Below the pieces are notes generated by a model, which ran no database searches, had not been told where the DNA came from, and saw only the letters and a list, made by a program, of their open reading frames with translations. A stretch of DNA of 64,000 nt from Parasitella parasitica (taxonomy: Eukaryota > Mucoromycota > Mucoromycetes > Mucorales > Mucoraceae): NCBI GenBank assembly GCA_025201805.1, contig MU619264.1, positions 171,002 through 235,001 on the forward strand, read 5' to 3'. A program made the position numbers and the translations under genes. Every line of letters begins with the position of its first letter. Positions within the stretch are counted from its first letter, which is position 1. Of the stretch, positions 23,621 through 35,906 are shown one piece after another.

Positions 23621-24978
23621 TCAAGTCGATGCGGTGGAGTAGTCTTCTGCATCTCTCGCAACAGCACCTGTCTCAAACCTTCGAGGAGGAGATCCTACTA
23701 AAGTTGCTGCTAGTCCACCGTCTGACGATGATATTTGACGTTGAAAGAATAAGGAGGGTCGTATTAATGGCGATGATGAAGAATGTGCGGAATTCTTGGT
23801 TTTTGTTAGATGTAATCATTATACATTTAAAGCGTGTCTATATTACAATACCTCTAGATTATCTTCATCTAATATCGTCTTTTCACGATTGTGGTGATGT
23901 GATGTGTCTTGATCATCCTGTATCTCCTCCTCTTCTTCTTCAGACGTGGTTGTAGTGGTTGTCGTTGTTGGTACATTGGATAAACCAAGCATTTGTAAAA
24001 CTTCATTTTCCTCTACAGCAACGCTTGCTTCTAAATTCGAATATGTTCTGCACAATGGACATGAAAAGCCGGGATAGTTTTGCGTCAATAATGGACGCAG
24101 ACATCTGTAATGGTATATATGCGAGCACGGTGCGATGAACAGTGCTTGAATTGGCGCGATGCAGTATAAACAAATGCAGCATTCCTGGATTTCTTCTGCA
24201 GATGTAGATGGCGTCTTTGTAATTTTGATTTGATTTTTTAATTGTTGAAATGCGGCTAAATTGTAGGTATTTGATGATGCTTCTTGCCACTCCCGGCGGT
24301 TCACTTCCAAACGCATCCTAACAGCCCGGTACATGGGTTCCAGGCCACCTTTATAATCCACACCTAGCTGAATCAAATCACCATCAACCACCTGCTGTGG
24401 TGTAGCGCTTTCTGTATTGGCTGCTGCAAGTCGTATGTGATTCACAAACGTACCGCTTGAGGAACCAGAGTCCTTGATATAGATCTGTGCTTTCTCTCTC
24501 AAGTTAATTTCGGCACATGCATACATAAACTATTATTAAATACCTTGTCATCTTCGTCAGATAGCCATATCTCTGCATGATATCTACTAACCACTTTACT
24601 TTTAAATGATAACCGGTCCGAAACAACAGTTCGGTCTGAATAACGGCCTAATTTGAGAACGGAACCTCCGCCTTCAAGCTCACGATCAACCACATCAAAC
24701 ACAAAGCATCGATTGGTCATGCCAACATTCGGTACAAGTCTAATATGAACTTTTTTATGCTCAATTGCAGGTATTGCTATCGGTGGTGTTGTCGATAAGG
24801 TAGACGAGGCGGTTGTAGGTCGTCTCAGGCTATTGAATCGCCTTCCAAGCTCAGATGTTGCATGAATGGATGATGAAGATGGTAAATGTAAACTTCGAAG
24901 TCTTCTCGCTGTGCGAGGTAAAGGCATATTAGCGATGGCAGTAGCAGCTGCTGTGATTGATGATTCTGTATTATCCAT
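23621..24978 (-). CDS. FHA-RING E3 ubiquitin ligase, Dma1/Dma2-like
   Basis: Predicted ligase that reads phospho-threonine through its FHA domain and recruits an E2 through RING; relatives (fission yeast Dma1, budding yeast Dma1/2, human RNF8/CHFR) act in the spindle checkpoint and septin or mitotic-exit control. Exons 24978-24544, 24493-23852 and 23794-23621; 416 residues. The N-terminus is Ser/Thr-rich. FHA spans about 100-215 (LKLGRYSDR, KVVSRYHAEIWL, DSGSSSGTFVNHIRL). RING is at 250-293: CCICLYCIAPIQALFIAPCS, then HIYHYRC and CPLC. The tail has eight Thr in a row and an acidic run of Glu. The third exon (NSAHSSSSPLIRPS...) is inferred from an in-frame donor at the end of DEDNLE; without it the protein stops two codons later at VL. 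Confidence 0.88.
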
Positions 24979-25199
24979 ATCTAAGATGCCTTAAAGCAGC
25001 ACAAATTTATAGTAAAAAGAAGAATGAAAAAGAAAAGAAAGAAATTCAAGGGATTTTATATATGTACAGTGTATGTATGTAACAGGCAGCCCTTCTTGTT
25101 CAATGATGTCTCCTTTTTTTTTATTCTTATTATACGTGATTCTCTTGTATGAAATATATTGCTAGTCAAGAATCTAATCCAAACTGGTTGATAAAGCTG

Positions 25200-26359
25200 T
25201 TAAAAACCGTATTTTTTGGCTGCTTCTCGTCGAGTCTTTTTATTCGCTGCAAACATTTCATCCATTTTCTCTTGATTGTTGACAGCATGAGCAGCTAATG
25301 CCATGATGTTGTTCTTTTTCATTTGTAGTTTGCTAGCCTGCATCTGCGCATATATATATATATATATATTTACAGATAATATGGGAATTAGCAACATTTA
25401 CGACTGATTTGATTTTCAACCTACTGTAACACCATTATTAAATTTAGGCGCGGCGATCAATGCTTGTGCTTGTCTCCATTCTTCAGATAGTAGCATGTCA
25501 CTTTGATTCACATCTTTGATTTGAATATTACCTTCTCCTCGACCTCTTTTGCCAACCAATTGTTCTAACTGATGCATCCCTTGTGTATTAGTACATTGCA
25601 TTGAAATTAACAAGGCATTCAACCTACATCGGAGTCATCCTGTAGACTGTCAACATGGCTGGCTTCTTTATGTTGATAATACACAGATGCATCTGTTGAG
25701 TACATGGCATTGGGATCATAAGCATACATGTCAACTGCTGATATATGTGTTTCTTGTTGCTCTGGTTCTACTGATGGAGTTTCTACCGAATATAATGGGC
25801 CAGTAGCAGTTAAAATCGATTTTGCTGGTGGTTGAATCCTGGATTCTTGTTCTTTTAAATCTTTTCCAATGCGGAAAAATGATCCCGTAAATTTCTTGGT
25901 TGGTATCGCTTCTTCTTGTTCATCCTCATCCAAATCTTCTTCCGTTTCATCTACCTCTTTCTTCTCTTCTTCCTTGTCTTTTTCAGCTACTTTGGTGGGG
26001 TTTGCTTCGACATCCTGTTCTTGAGAGCTCACCTTTTCCTTACCCTTCAATTTCTTGGATAACGCATGAGGAGTAAATGCTTTATCTGTTGTTGCCATGG
26101 ATACAGAAACTACTTTGCGATTTTTGGGAGCAGGTAATAAATCTGCAAGACCTAATCCTACGGTGGTCTTTGGGCGTTTTCGTTCTTGCTCTCGCTCTAA
26201 ATCATCTTGCTCATCATCTTCTAATCTTGGAAGTGCAATAGAAACAGTCTTCTTGGGTGATGGTAATAATGAAGATAGTGATCGCTTTGTTTGCTGTGGT
26301 TGTTCATGATCTGAATCTTCAGACTCGGAGCTGCTACCGTAATTTGGTACTAAAGACAT
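25200..26359 (-). CDS. PRCC-like nuclear protein
   Basis: Homologue of the PRCC protein, a splicing-associated nuclear factor in animals with a conserved C-terminus. Exons 26359-25624, 25579-25425 and 25343-25200; 344 residues. The start MSLVPNYGSSSESEDSD was preferred over an ATG 12 codons upstream because Y(G/D)SS-acidic is the family N-terminus. Visible are LPSPKK and LLPAPKNRK repeats, an acidic centre, the WRQAQALIAAPKFNNGVT segment and the conserved ending RREAAKKYGF. The first intron is only 44 nt and the second holds an (AT)10 microsatellite at 25350-25369. The gene is divergent from WDR75 with 250 nt between starts. Frame closure supports the splice sites; exon 3 could alternatively start 6 nt later. 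Confidence 0.8.
25350..25369. repeat. (AT)10 microsatellite in PRCC-like intron 2
   Basis: Ten AT units close to the 3' splice site of the intron. It is likely length-polymorphic between strains. Confidence 0.8.
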
Positions 26360-26609
26360 TTGATGAAAAGACGCTCTCCTGTATATGCATTTCAAAATGT
26401 TGCTTTGTTTATCAAGAGGAGACTATATCAGTGACGATTTTCAGTCACATCGTTGGAAGAAGACGAAGAAAAAAAAAAAAAGAAAAAGGTTTTCTGAAAT
26501 GACAGGACCAGATAGACCTTTGTTCTCAAACTATACATCATACAACTTGATATTTATTCTTCACAAAAGAAACTGAAATCTCGACTAAATTTTGAATACT
26601 CAAAAATCA

Positions 26610-29503
26610 ATGCCCTCTACTCGATCTCAAAAGGCAACACTTGTCAATGATGTTGAACATTCAAACAGCCACAAAAAGCACGAATCACCAAATAAGATTG
26701 TCCATTCAAAAAATGCTGGAGGCAACATATCAGAGTACCCTGTCGAATTCACAAGAGATTCCAAGTAAGTATATATCTGTTGGTTCAATTCATAAAGATA
26801 ATTTAACCAATTTCTCAGGTATTTCTTTTCATCTGTCGGATCTTGTGTAAAAATTTTCAGCATGGCAACAGGAGCCGTTGTCAAGGTGCTATCACAGTCG
26901 CCTGCCTCTGGTGGCCACAGCAGTAAAATTACTTGTGTCGCCTTGAATCCCAAGAATCATCTTCAGTTGTACACAGCCAGTTTGGATGGCAACATCAAAC
27001 TATGGGATTTCAATGATGATATCTTATTAAAGACATACAATGTAAATGCACCGATTCAATCTATGGTTCTGTCCCCCGAGACTGCTGGATATGCTTACAT
27101 TGTCGTTCAATCAGAAGAAACAAAGGACAAATTATCAGATAATACCATTGTATATCGCTTTGCATTTGGCAACTCGGATGAACCGGCTCAACTACGTCGC
27201 ATTTGCTCATTAAAAGACTGCACTACAATTGACATCGCCGAGGATGGCAAATGGCTTGCGTTCGGTGCTCGCTACAAGGCCTATGTATGGCCTACCAATA
27301 AATCAACTGAGGATGTACCTGAAACACAAATTAGACACCATGTGTTTGTTGAACAAATTACAGTATTAAAGTTCCATCCTCATAAACCGATTTTAGCTGT
27401 GGGTGACAAATCTGGTAAGATTACTTGTATTGCCAACTACAATTCTGAGGACACCAAGGATCATGTCAGATCAATTCACCATTGGCATCATCTTCCCGTG
27501 GGTTGTATTACATTCATGGCAGACGGCTCATACATGTTGTCTGGTGGTGAAGAATCTGTGATGGTTATTTGGCAACTGGACACTGGCCATAAGCAATTTC
27601 TACCTAGATTGGGTGGCAGCATTGCCTCTATCACTATTTCTCCCAACCATAGATTCTACTGCCTTGGCTTGGATGATAACTCAATCCGTTTAGTGAATAG
27701 TGTTACGCAGAGTATTGAACAAGTGATTCAGGGCCTTCAATATGGTAATTTTACTTGGAAAGTCACCAATGTTAATGTATCTAATACTGTATTTGCGTGT
27801 GCAAATGTTTAGCTCAAGCTGATAATGCGTTGAATCCCCTTTCTACTGGACTTATTATCGAACCTCGTAATCATCATATTGTGTTGAACGGTGTTCAGGG
27901 TAGTCTCCAATTTTACAATGCGGTTGCTGATAGTCATGTTATGGATCTGGAGGTCGTGCCTATGAATCGGGTAGTGCGTGCAGGTGAAAAGGAGATTATT
28001 CATGCTCATGTAGCTCATGTTGCTTTCTTACATAACGGCGAATGGATGGCTACGGTAGATATGCGTGATGATAAGGTCACAACTCCTGAGCTCTTTTTAA
28101 AGTTCTGGCGCTGGGATCCTGATACCCAAGGCTATAAGCTCCATACACGTGTAGATTACCCCCATATTAAACCCATTACATCATTAATATTCAACCCTGT
28201 TTCCCGTCAAGGACCTATGGCCATCACTACTTCCGAAGACAAGACCTTCAAGGTATGGAATTTAAGTACTGATCTCGGCCGTAGCTATCAGAATGGCGAA
28301 GCTGCCTGGGTTTGCAGATCTGTTGGTGTATATCGTGATAGTGTACCTTGTACTGCTTCTTTCTCAGAAGATGGCAGTATCCTGGCTGTTGCTTTTGGCC
28401 AAGCTACCACTATTTGGGATCCCTATTCAAACTCGATTCAGGCCATACTTGCACAGCCTAACCCTGAAAACATCGAAAAATTAAGCTTTTTGGGTGAAAA
28501 CTGTCCATTCTTGATTGCTAAATCCAAATCTCATCTGTATGTGTGGAATATTTTAACTTGTAAAGTATGGTGGAGCTATAAGGTCTCTGTGGATCATCTT
28601 GCCATCGATACTGTTTCAAATCTATTTGCTATTGTACGTAACCACCCTCGTACCAACGAATCTCGCATCACTGTATTCGAACCTAAATCGCCTGTGCCTA
28701 TTGCATTGCAGCATTTGAAGTATACTTGTCTCTCTATCGCATGGCTTCCTAAAGAGCAGCAAGAAGAAAACACAGCTACATTGTCTAGTGCATTACTCTG
28801 CCTCAGCAACAAATATGAAATGATTATCCACACCATCAAGTCCAGATCAGCATTGAACAGCAAATTATTAACTAAAAATGAGACAATCGCTGCCTCTGTT
28901 TCGCTGGATGATAACGACAGTACAGACATAAGCTTATTAAATGACATGTATGGTAAACGTGAAAATGAAAAGGAGACAGATGAGCAGACCCGAATCCGTC
29001 TTAAAACTGTACAAACCATGCGTGAAGAAGCAATGTCAGCAAATAAGAAGGACAGAGCAACTAGACGCAAAGAAGACGGCGATGTATCAGGTTTATCTGC
29101 ACCTAGCCATGTCCTTCCTGGCGTGGAGACATTATTCGATACATTTATGTCTTCAATTATGACGCTCCGCATCAGCGAAGGCTCAGCATCGACTACTGAA
29201 GCCATGGAAATAGATGGAGATGACGAGACAATGAATAATGATTTACGGGAACAAGAACAAGACAATTTATTACTACAAGATAACATCACAAAATCTGTCA
29301 ATCATGACCTCCCTTCATTAATTAGTTATTTCGCGCATAAATTAGGTGAGCTAATATTTAAATGCTATGTTATTCATGATCTAACATCTCCTTGTATACT
29401 AGAACGAAATCCTGCATCCAATAATGCCAACAAAAAACAAGATTCCTCGTCAGATGATGATGATTCGGACGAGGAGGAAGATCCTGCAAAGATTGATTGG
29501 TAG
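26610..29503 (+). CDS. UTP17: WDR75/Utp17 (Nan1), t-UTP subunit of the SSU processome
   Basis: Component of the t-UTP complex, which links RNA polymerase I transcription with early 18S pre-rRNA processing in the nucleolus. Exons 26610-26764, 26819-27744, 27813-29345 and 29403-29503; 904 residues. Two WD40 propellers are visible, for example HLQLYTASLDGNIKLWDF, MLSGGEESVMVIWQLDTG, FLPRLGGSIASITISPNHRF, AITTSEDKTFKVWNL and AVAFGQATTIWDP. The C-terminal helical tail contains the family-typical APSHVLPGVETLFDTF, and the protein ends in an acidic DDDDSDEEEDP stretch. The last intron (57 nt) is in frame and stop-free, so a retained form would carry 19 extra residues; a good CTAAC branch argues that it is spliced. 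Confidence 0.9.
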
Positions 29504-30059
29504 AAAAAGATAAAAAATGAACATAGACGACTTAAAAACACTCACCAAGTACAATCAGCCATTACAACATCGACACTTGTTAATAAATAGGCCCTTTTAA
29601 AAATAAAAAAAAATAAAAAATGTAGCATTCTATGCTAAAGTGTATAATAATTTATTGACTTTAGCCAACGCAATACGCTTTGTTATAACAACCATTCTAA
29701 AGAAAAATATTTCAAAAATCTGATTATTCTCTGTTAATAAGTTTTCATTATCAAATAACTCTCAAGCTTGTTGTGTGTGTTTTTTGATATATAACAGTTT
29801 ATTTTATGAGTTCAGGTTATATAAAAACATTTTTGCTTCACTAGTCAGCCAAACTTCAAAGTATGAGAATAATACCAAGTTACAAGGTATAATACATTAC
29901 ATTTTATTTTCGAGTGTGGAGGCGCTGTTTCCTCCCCCAATTGAGCAATCCTGGTTAGGTATGAATAATTAAGTTAAATGAAATAAGTTTTCAGTTGATA
30001 GCGAGGATTAGTATTTATTTGAACAGCTTTTTTGGGAAGATAGGAAGGGGATACAGCCA
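29504..30059. other. AT-rich 3' region of WDR75 and spacer
   Basis: No gene recognised. An A-rich stretch at about 29597-29620 lies after the WDR75 stop. The sequence becomes CT-rich at about 30070, where a LINE remnant begins. Confidence 0.4.
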
Positions 30060-30955
30060 AGAAGCTTCTTGTACGGGATGTGTTCTACTTTGATTCTGAA
30101 TCCCAAATGCTTCGTGTTCGATCTTCCTTGCACCAATGTTACCATCCAAATATCGCCAGAACTGTTGCTCGTTTCGTTAGACACCACCGGTTACGCTTCA
30201 AACCCTTCTTTTTACAACAGTGCGCCTTCACTCCGCGACCCACATTAGCGGATACCCTTTCCTCTTCCTTACCCCGTTCTGTCTGCGATTTCTCCTGTCA
30301 CCATCCCCATCACCATAATGTTCACCGGGTCCACCCTCCCGTTGTCGTGGTCGGCTCCCACTCAACAGCATCCGTTACTTCAAGAAAGTCTCCTCTCTGT
30401 CCTTACCGCCTCTCGCCAACCCTTTACTTCAACCACATCAACGGCGCTCCTTTTGGTCTGCGTCTATTCCGACTTCTGCCAGAACCGTTTGATATCGGGC
30501 CATCCATCATAAAATCCCATCCCGGTCTCTACTACATACTCATATTCCTCAGGACCATCCTTCTCCTAACTGTACCCTTTGCTTTGCCTCTTCTACTGAG
30601 ACTATTACGCATTTCCTCTTCCCTTGCCCCCTAAATTACTAGTATGGCGCGAGATATATCAAACCTACATCCATCCTTAAAACCTCTCGGATGCGGTTCT
30701 TCTCCACTTTTTGCAACAACTCTTACTTTGCTCTCCTCCCCCTCACAATTGTGATGCCTCACTCCCTCTTACCAATCCCTCTTTTCATCGACTCTTTGCT
30801 GTCACTCTTGTCACTATTTGGCATACACACTGGCGCTGGATCTTCGCCCGAATCCCTTTTCTCTCTTTTCTGTCACTCATTACGACATCTTAAGGACTTG
30901 AAATAAAAACCGAAGCACGACTCCATTGCAAAAAAAAAAAAAAAAAAAAAAAAAA
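30060..30955 (+). mobile_element. 5'-truncated, degenerate LINE (non-LTR) retrotransposon with poly(A) tail
   Basis: The 3' end of a non-LTR element. Base composition changes sharply to C-rich compared with its surroundings. Translation gives fragments in more than one frame of the region after the reverse transcriptase core: DVFYFDSESQMLRVRSSLHQ first, then a zinc-type C-x2-C-x9-H-x4-C (CTLC...HFLFPC) at 30571-30627 in a different frame, followed by an IWHTHWRWIF-type segment near 30820-30850. Frameshifts and stops break it. It ends ATTGC followed by 26 A at 30930-30955, the usual LINE 3' end. The catalytic domain is missing and no clear target-site duplication was found, so it is dead. Confidence 0.75.
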
Positions 30956-32732
30956 GATAAAAGTTGAGCTTTGCAATTTGGATCAGGTTGAAACCAGAAA
31001 GATGGTTTATTATAAGAGACATCCTATCAATTACTTCTATTTTCTAGATAGAATCATCGATGACATTTAACTTTAGATCCGATCAGGAACAGTTGCCATG
31101 GCAACTGAGTTGAGATAGTGGTAACCATGGTATTCTATGGATACAACAAACAGGCCCTTATCTAAGGAGATAGTAGTTTCATCTACTTGTGTTATACAAA
31201 AGCATAGCGTGTTTAAAAAGAAGTAGCATTATATATGCTATAAGGAAAGACTCATTGTTCGACACTTTTATCTTAATGCTCTCCATCAGGCATCATAACT
31301 GGAAAGATATAGTATAAGTGAGTGCTTAACATTCAATTAGTTTACCTAGAAAATCTTTAAAAGATGATTATTAGCGAGACAATCCCATAGCAACAAAGAG
31401 CATTTCCGTTCTAATAAAACTAAATGGCAATAAACACAAAATCTATGTTGTTGTAACAGTTTTTCTTTTGGAAATCAATCGTTTACAAAAACTGGTCGTT
31501 TTAATTGGAGAAGAGAATGCCCCTGACAGCTAATTTATGGCAAGTATACGCTGAAGCGTAATTCAGATTGATTCGCTGTCTCTTTGCAAGCATTCGTTCA
31601 TCATAGGTTGTTGTAAATAAGCACTGAATACAGTGCGTTAGAACTAATGAAAATGTATAAGGGTACGCAATATCTCAAGCACAAGTTGTTAATATTAAGC
31701 AAAAGAGGTCCATATCGATCTGTTTGGCTGCCACTTTTCTATACTTAAGTACTTGATTATAGTGTATTTCAAGTGGTTTTTGCATTTACAGACGAGTAGA
31801 CAATAAATGTATTCATATTTGACAAAATGAGGCATCTAAATTTGGATTAAATCCCTTTTTTTCCAAACAAAAAACTTTACATTTCAAAACAACAAACTAG
31901 TAGCACAAACTTGGGCGTATATTATCGCGTTGTCATACCTACCGGTATAAGCTGAAAAAATGGCTGGCATGTTTCCAGGTCTCTGAAGGCATTGATATGT
32001 GATACAAATACCTTAACCTAATCGGAAAAGGACCCTTTGTACGACAGGAGTTATAATTCATTGAAATCATAATTATATTTGAAAATTTATAGGATAACAA
32101 GTAAAATCTTCAGAATCGTGCAATACCTTGTATCTCTGAAAAAAAATTCAATTTTATTATCAATCAGAGATTTATTTGACTCAATTTATCATACAAGGGC
32201 AAAAGAGCACTTTTGTCTTGCAAATGACGCAACTCCGCGAGAGGGATGGTTTGCCCAATGAAAAAATGAAACAGACAAAAAGTGTCAAAACTGAAACAAC
32301 ACACAATTATTCAGCAAAAAGCTTTGTGCTGCAAGAGGTGTAAAGCAGAGAGATATTCCGTTTGAAAAAGCAATAATAAACCAGCATATAGCCATACGAA
32401 ACAAAATAATTTTGATACATAAGACACTGATATAAAACGAGAATGATTCGATTTGTAATGCTCGTATCCCCGTCTTGTCTGTCACACATTGGGAGTATAA
32501 TCCCTTTTCTAAAAGCCTTTTACTGAGCACTGCTCATTCGAGAATGATGGCGTGCTCAAGCTCAAGAGGAGTTTGGTGGCCAGTGTGATTGGATTATTAA
32601 GCTGCATTTTGTAACCCGGCAGCACAGTTTTATTTTTGATCCACGCTATAAATACACTGTAGACCTTTTTTTCGATTTCCCTTAATCTCTCTCTTCTTCT
32701 CATCAACTGCAATAACCACATATAATATATTC
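30956..32732. other. Gene-free spacer and OPT promoter
   Basis: About 1.8 kb of AT-rich DNA with no recognisable gene. A 16-nt perfect palindrome, AGTTGCCATGGCAACT, occurs near 31092. The end carries the OPT promoter with a TATA box and a pyrimidine-rich leader. Confidence 0.4.
32647..32654 (+). promoter_or_regulatory. TATA box of the OPT transporter gene
   Basis: TATAAATA lies 79 nt upstream of the inner edge of the ATG at 32733 and is followed by TTTTTTTCGATTTCCC and CTCTCTCTTCTTCTC tracts. Sequence context only. Confidence 0.55.
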
Positions 32733-35067
32733 ATGGAAGTGGAAAAGAAAATCGCTTCTGTCTTTGAGTCAACAGAAACATTTGGTGGCAACAGTGATTC
32801 ATCTGTCGAGAAAGCTACTATCCACGAAGTGGATCCCATTGAAGATTCGCCCATTGAGGAAGTCAGATCCAGTATCCCGCCTACAGATGATCCCACATTA
32901 CCCACAGCAACATCAAGGGCCTGGTTTTGGGGTATTGTTTTCTCTGCAGCCATCTCATTTTCCAACCAGGTAATGTGTGTTTGTCGGATATTCGATCACA
33001 TAGCTATGTGCTGACCAGATTATTAACGTTGGCATTTTATATGTTTAGTTTTTCTGGTTCCGTGCTAATCCGCTGACCATCAAGGTCATTGTCGTACAGT
33101 TGCTTGCTTTTCCTGCTGGTAGATTGTCTGAGAAGATTCTTCCCAATTATAGAGTACCATTAGGCCGCTTTAGTTTCAATCTGAATCCTGGTAAATTCAG
33201 CGTAAAGGAACATGTGTTGATCACTGTCATGGCAAATGCGGCTGCTACATCGTTTGATGCTATCGATATTATTGTAGTGCAAAAGTTGTACTATAACCAA
33301 GATTGGGGTTTCGGCGGCGGTATTCTCTTGGTGCTGACTACTAGTCTGTTGGGGTTCGGTTTTGCTGGTGTGTTGCGTCGGTTCCTTGTGCGTCCTGCTG
33401 CCATGGTTTGGCCCATCAACCTGGTCAATGCCACTCTTTTCCATACCTTGCACAAGGAAGTCCCCAAGGACGTCCAAGATGCTGAAGCGCTTCATCCTGG
33501 CTTGAGAATGAGCCGTAACAAATTTTTTGTAATTGCATTTGTGGCCTCATTCTGCTGGTACTTTTTCCCTGGCTACATTATACCGGTTTTAACATCTGTT
33601 TCCTGGATTTGCTGGATTAAACCTGACAATGTCCTTGTTTCTCAAATCGGTAGTGGTATTAATGGCCTTGGTATTGGCAGTTTCACTCTCGACTGGAGCC
33701 AACTTGCTGCATGGTATCCTAGCCCTCTTGCTATTCCTTGGGTTGTTCAGGCTAATATGTTTGCTGGATTTGTCTTTTTTATTTGGATCTTGGTCCCCAT
33801 CATCTATTACACTGACACATGGGAGAGCAAAAAATTCCCCTTTTACAACACAAATCAATACGATATTTGGGGAGCTCAGTATAACCGTAGTCGCGTGCTC
33901 ACTCCTGACCAATATCTGGACGATGAAGCATATCTTAGTTACTCCCCTATTCGTATCACTGGTTTCTTTGCTATCTGCTATGGCCAGGGTTTAGCTGCGT
34001 TGGGTGCTATCATTACTCATACAATCTTGTATAACGGCAAAGATATTTGGAATCGCATCAAGAGCGCCCGTCAGGCTGATGATGATATCCACGCCAAGCT
34101 GATGGATCAATACAAGGAAGTTCCTGACTGGTGGTATTTTGCGTTGTTTGTGTGTGCTCTCGGTGCTAGTTTTGCCACGATCGTCTGCTATCCTTCTGAT
34201 ATGCCTTGGTGGGCTCTGATTATTGCTGTTGTGCTTGCCTTTGTCTGGCTTCTGCCCATTGGTATTATTACTGCCATTACATCCCAAGCTCCCACTATAT
34301 CCATGATTACTGAATGGGTCTATGGTGCTATTCGTCCTGGTCATCCCATTGGTAATATGATCTTCAAGACATATGGCTATATCACTGTCCGTCAGGCCCT
34401 TTTGTTTGCTCAGGATTTGAAGCTTGGTCATTATATGAAGATTCCTCCTCGCGAAATGTTCTCTTTCCAAATTGTTGGTACAATCATTGCGTCCTTTGTT
34501 TCTCTTGGTACGACCAATTATTTGCTAAACTCCATTCCTGATATTTGCACTCGTGCTGCTTATCCTTGGACATGTCCCAATGCTGGTCTCTTTGGCGCCT
34601 CTTCTGTGATTTGGGGTCTTATAGGTCCTGGTAAATTCTTCGACTCGTCCTCTCTGTATGCAGGCCTCCCCTATTTCTTGCTTGCTGGTTTTCTTCTTCC
34701 CATACCCATCTGGCTTTTGTCTAAGAAGTTTCCCAATACTTGGGTGGCAAAGATCTCTGTTCCAGTCTTCATGCTAGGTCCCACTCCTTATCCTCCTGCT
34801 CCTACCAATGTTGCCCCATGCTGGACCTTTGTCGGCTTCATCTTCAACCATGTTATCAAAAAGAGAGCCAATGCTTGGTGGAAAAAATACAACTACGTCC
34901 TATCTGCAGCGCTAGATTCAGGTGTCGCTATCTGTGCCATTGTTATCTTTTTTGCGTTCCAGAACACTGAAATCAAATTCCCTGCTTGGTGGGGTAACAA
35001 TGCTGATTCCGTAGATCAATGTCCTTTGGCTATGGCCAATTGGACGGGTGTTGATGTCTACGCCTAA
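32733..35067 (+). CDS. OPT-family oligopeptide transporter
   Basis: Proton-coupled importer of small peptides or glutathione-like substrates in the plasma membrane. Exons 32733-32969 and 33049-35067; 751 residues, typical for the family. After an acidic cytosolic N-terminus (about 65 residues) come many hydrophobic helices. Family marks include LNPGKFSVKEHVLITVMAN near the start, DWSQLAAWYPSPLAIPW in the middle, GQALLFAQ-like RQALLFAQDLKLGHYMKIPP, and the C-terminal PGKFFDSSSLYAGLPYFLLA and WKKYNYVLSAALDSGVAI. The first intron splits the first membrane helix (SAAISFSNQ/FFWFR). It has its own TATA box. The exact substrate cannot be read from the sequence. Confidence 0.93.
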
Positions 35068-35695
35068 AATCCCATTATATAGTGTTTATTCATTAGCATA
35101 TCTTATAATATATTTGTATTTTTATACCCACAAACACGCTACGTATTAGCACCTTACGCTATTAATCTAATAAACGAACATTGTTCAATTTACAAAATGG
35201 CTTGATTGTGTCTCGCTTGTTTGGCGTTGCGGGGCAGCTTAGGCTATTTGCCCTTCTGGAAAATATTGTGGTGAAAAAGGTCTAGATTCCCTTTTTCTGA
35301 TAATTTATACTTTTTTGTGTGCATTCGCCTATCTTGCGAAGATTCAGAGTGTGATTTTATACAAAGCATATTGAAAGAAGAAGAGGAGGAAGCTCAATTT
35401 ACGGCATGCTAAATACTAAATACGCAGATACCCGGAAAGCAAGAAGGCTGCATAAAACATCGCATACATTTCTCACATATCTACAGGGAGAAATATAGCG
35501 GTATAATGAGCGGCAAATAGGGAGCCACTAAACTGTTGTAGCGTGTGTTATGCACAAAGTAGCCACGTATCAAAACACATGTAAACAATAGAAATAATGC
35601 AATGATATAATCTTGGGCAATAGGCATCAGTGTGTGTAGCAAATTGTTGTTGGAGAGCAACACGTGATGGGATGGTGCATAAGGGCATAGATGTA
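35068..35695. other. Spacer upstream of the palindromic MITE
   Basis: No gene recognised. An 86-residue open frame crossing into the palindromic element on the minus strand (35481-35741) gains its start from the repeat and is not credible. Confidence 0.4.
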
Positions 35696-35904
35696 CACCT
35701 TTTGTGGAAATAATTGGCACACCCAGTGAAAAAAATGGCACACTTTTAATTTTTTATATGGCACACTTTTAATTGGCACACCTCAATTAGTACGTATATT
35801 TTGTATTATAAAATATAGGTGTGCCAATTAAAAGTGTGCCATATAAAAAATTAAAAGTGTGCCATTTTTTTCACTGGGTGTGCCAATTATTTCCACAAAA
35901 GGTG
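35696..35904. mobile_element. Palindromic (foldback) MITE, Tc1/mariner-like, with perfect 88-bp arms
   Basis: Arms at 35696-35783 and 35817-35904 are exact inverted copies of 88 nt, checked base by base, around a 33-nt AT-rich loop. The element starts CACCTTTTGTGG and is flanked by TA on both sides (35694-35695 and 35905-35906), as expected for a TA target duplication of the Tc1/mariner superfamily. Inside each arm the strings GGCACAC and ACTTTTAAT recur, so the arm itself is built from short repeats; ATTGGCACACCCAGTG resembles a transposon end. It has no coding capacity and needs a transposase from elsewhere. Perfect arms suggest recent insertion or gene conversion. As RNA it would make a very stable hairpin. 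Confidence 0.85.
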
Positions 35905-35906
35905 TA

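Noticed and set aside
30080-30634. 184-residue plus-strand frame as a protein-coding gene
   Set aside because: It is one frame of the LINE remnant; the zinc motif lies in another frame and the sequence ends in a poly(A) tail.
35481-35741. 86-residue minus-strand frame near the MITE
   Set aside because: Its start lies in the inverted repeat, and the same peptide start appears in mirror image at 35859; it is an artefact of the palindrome.
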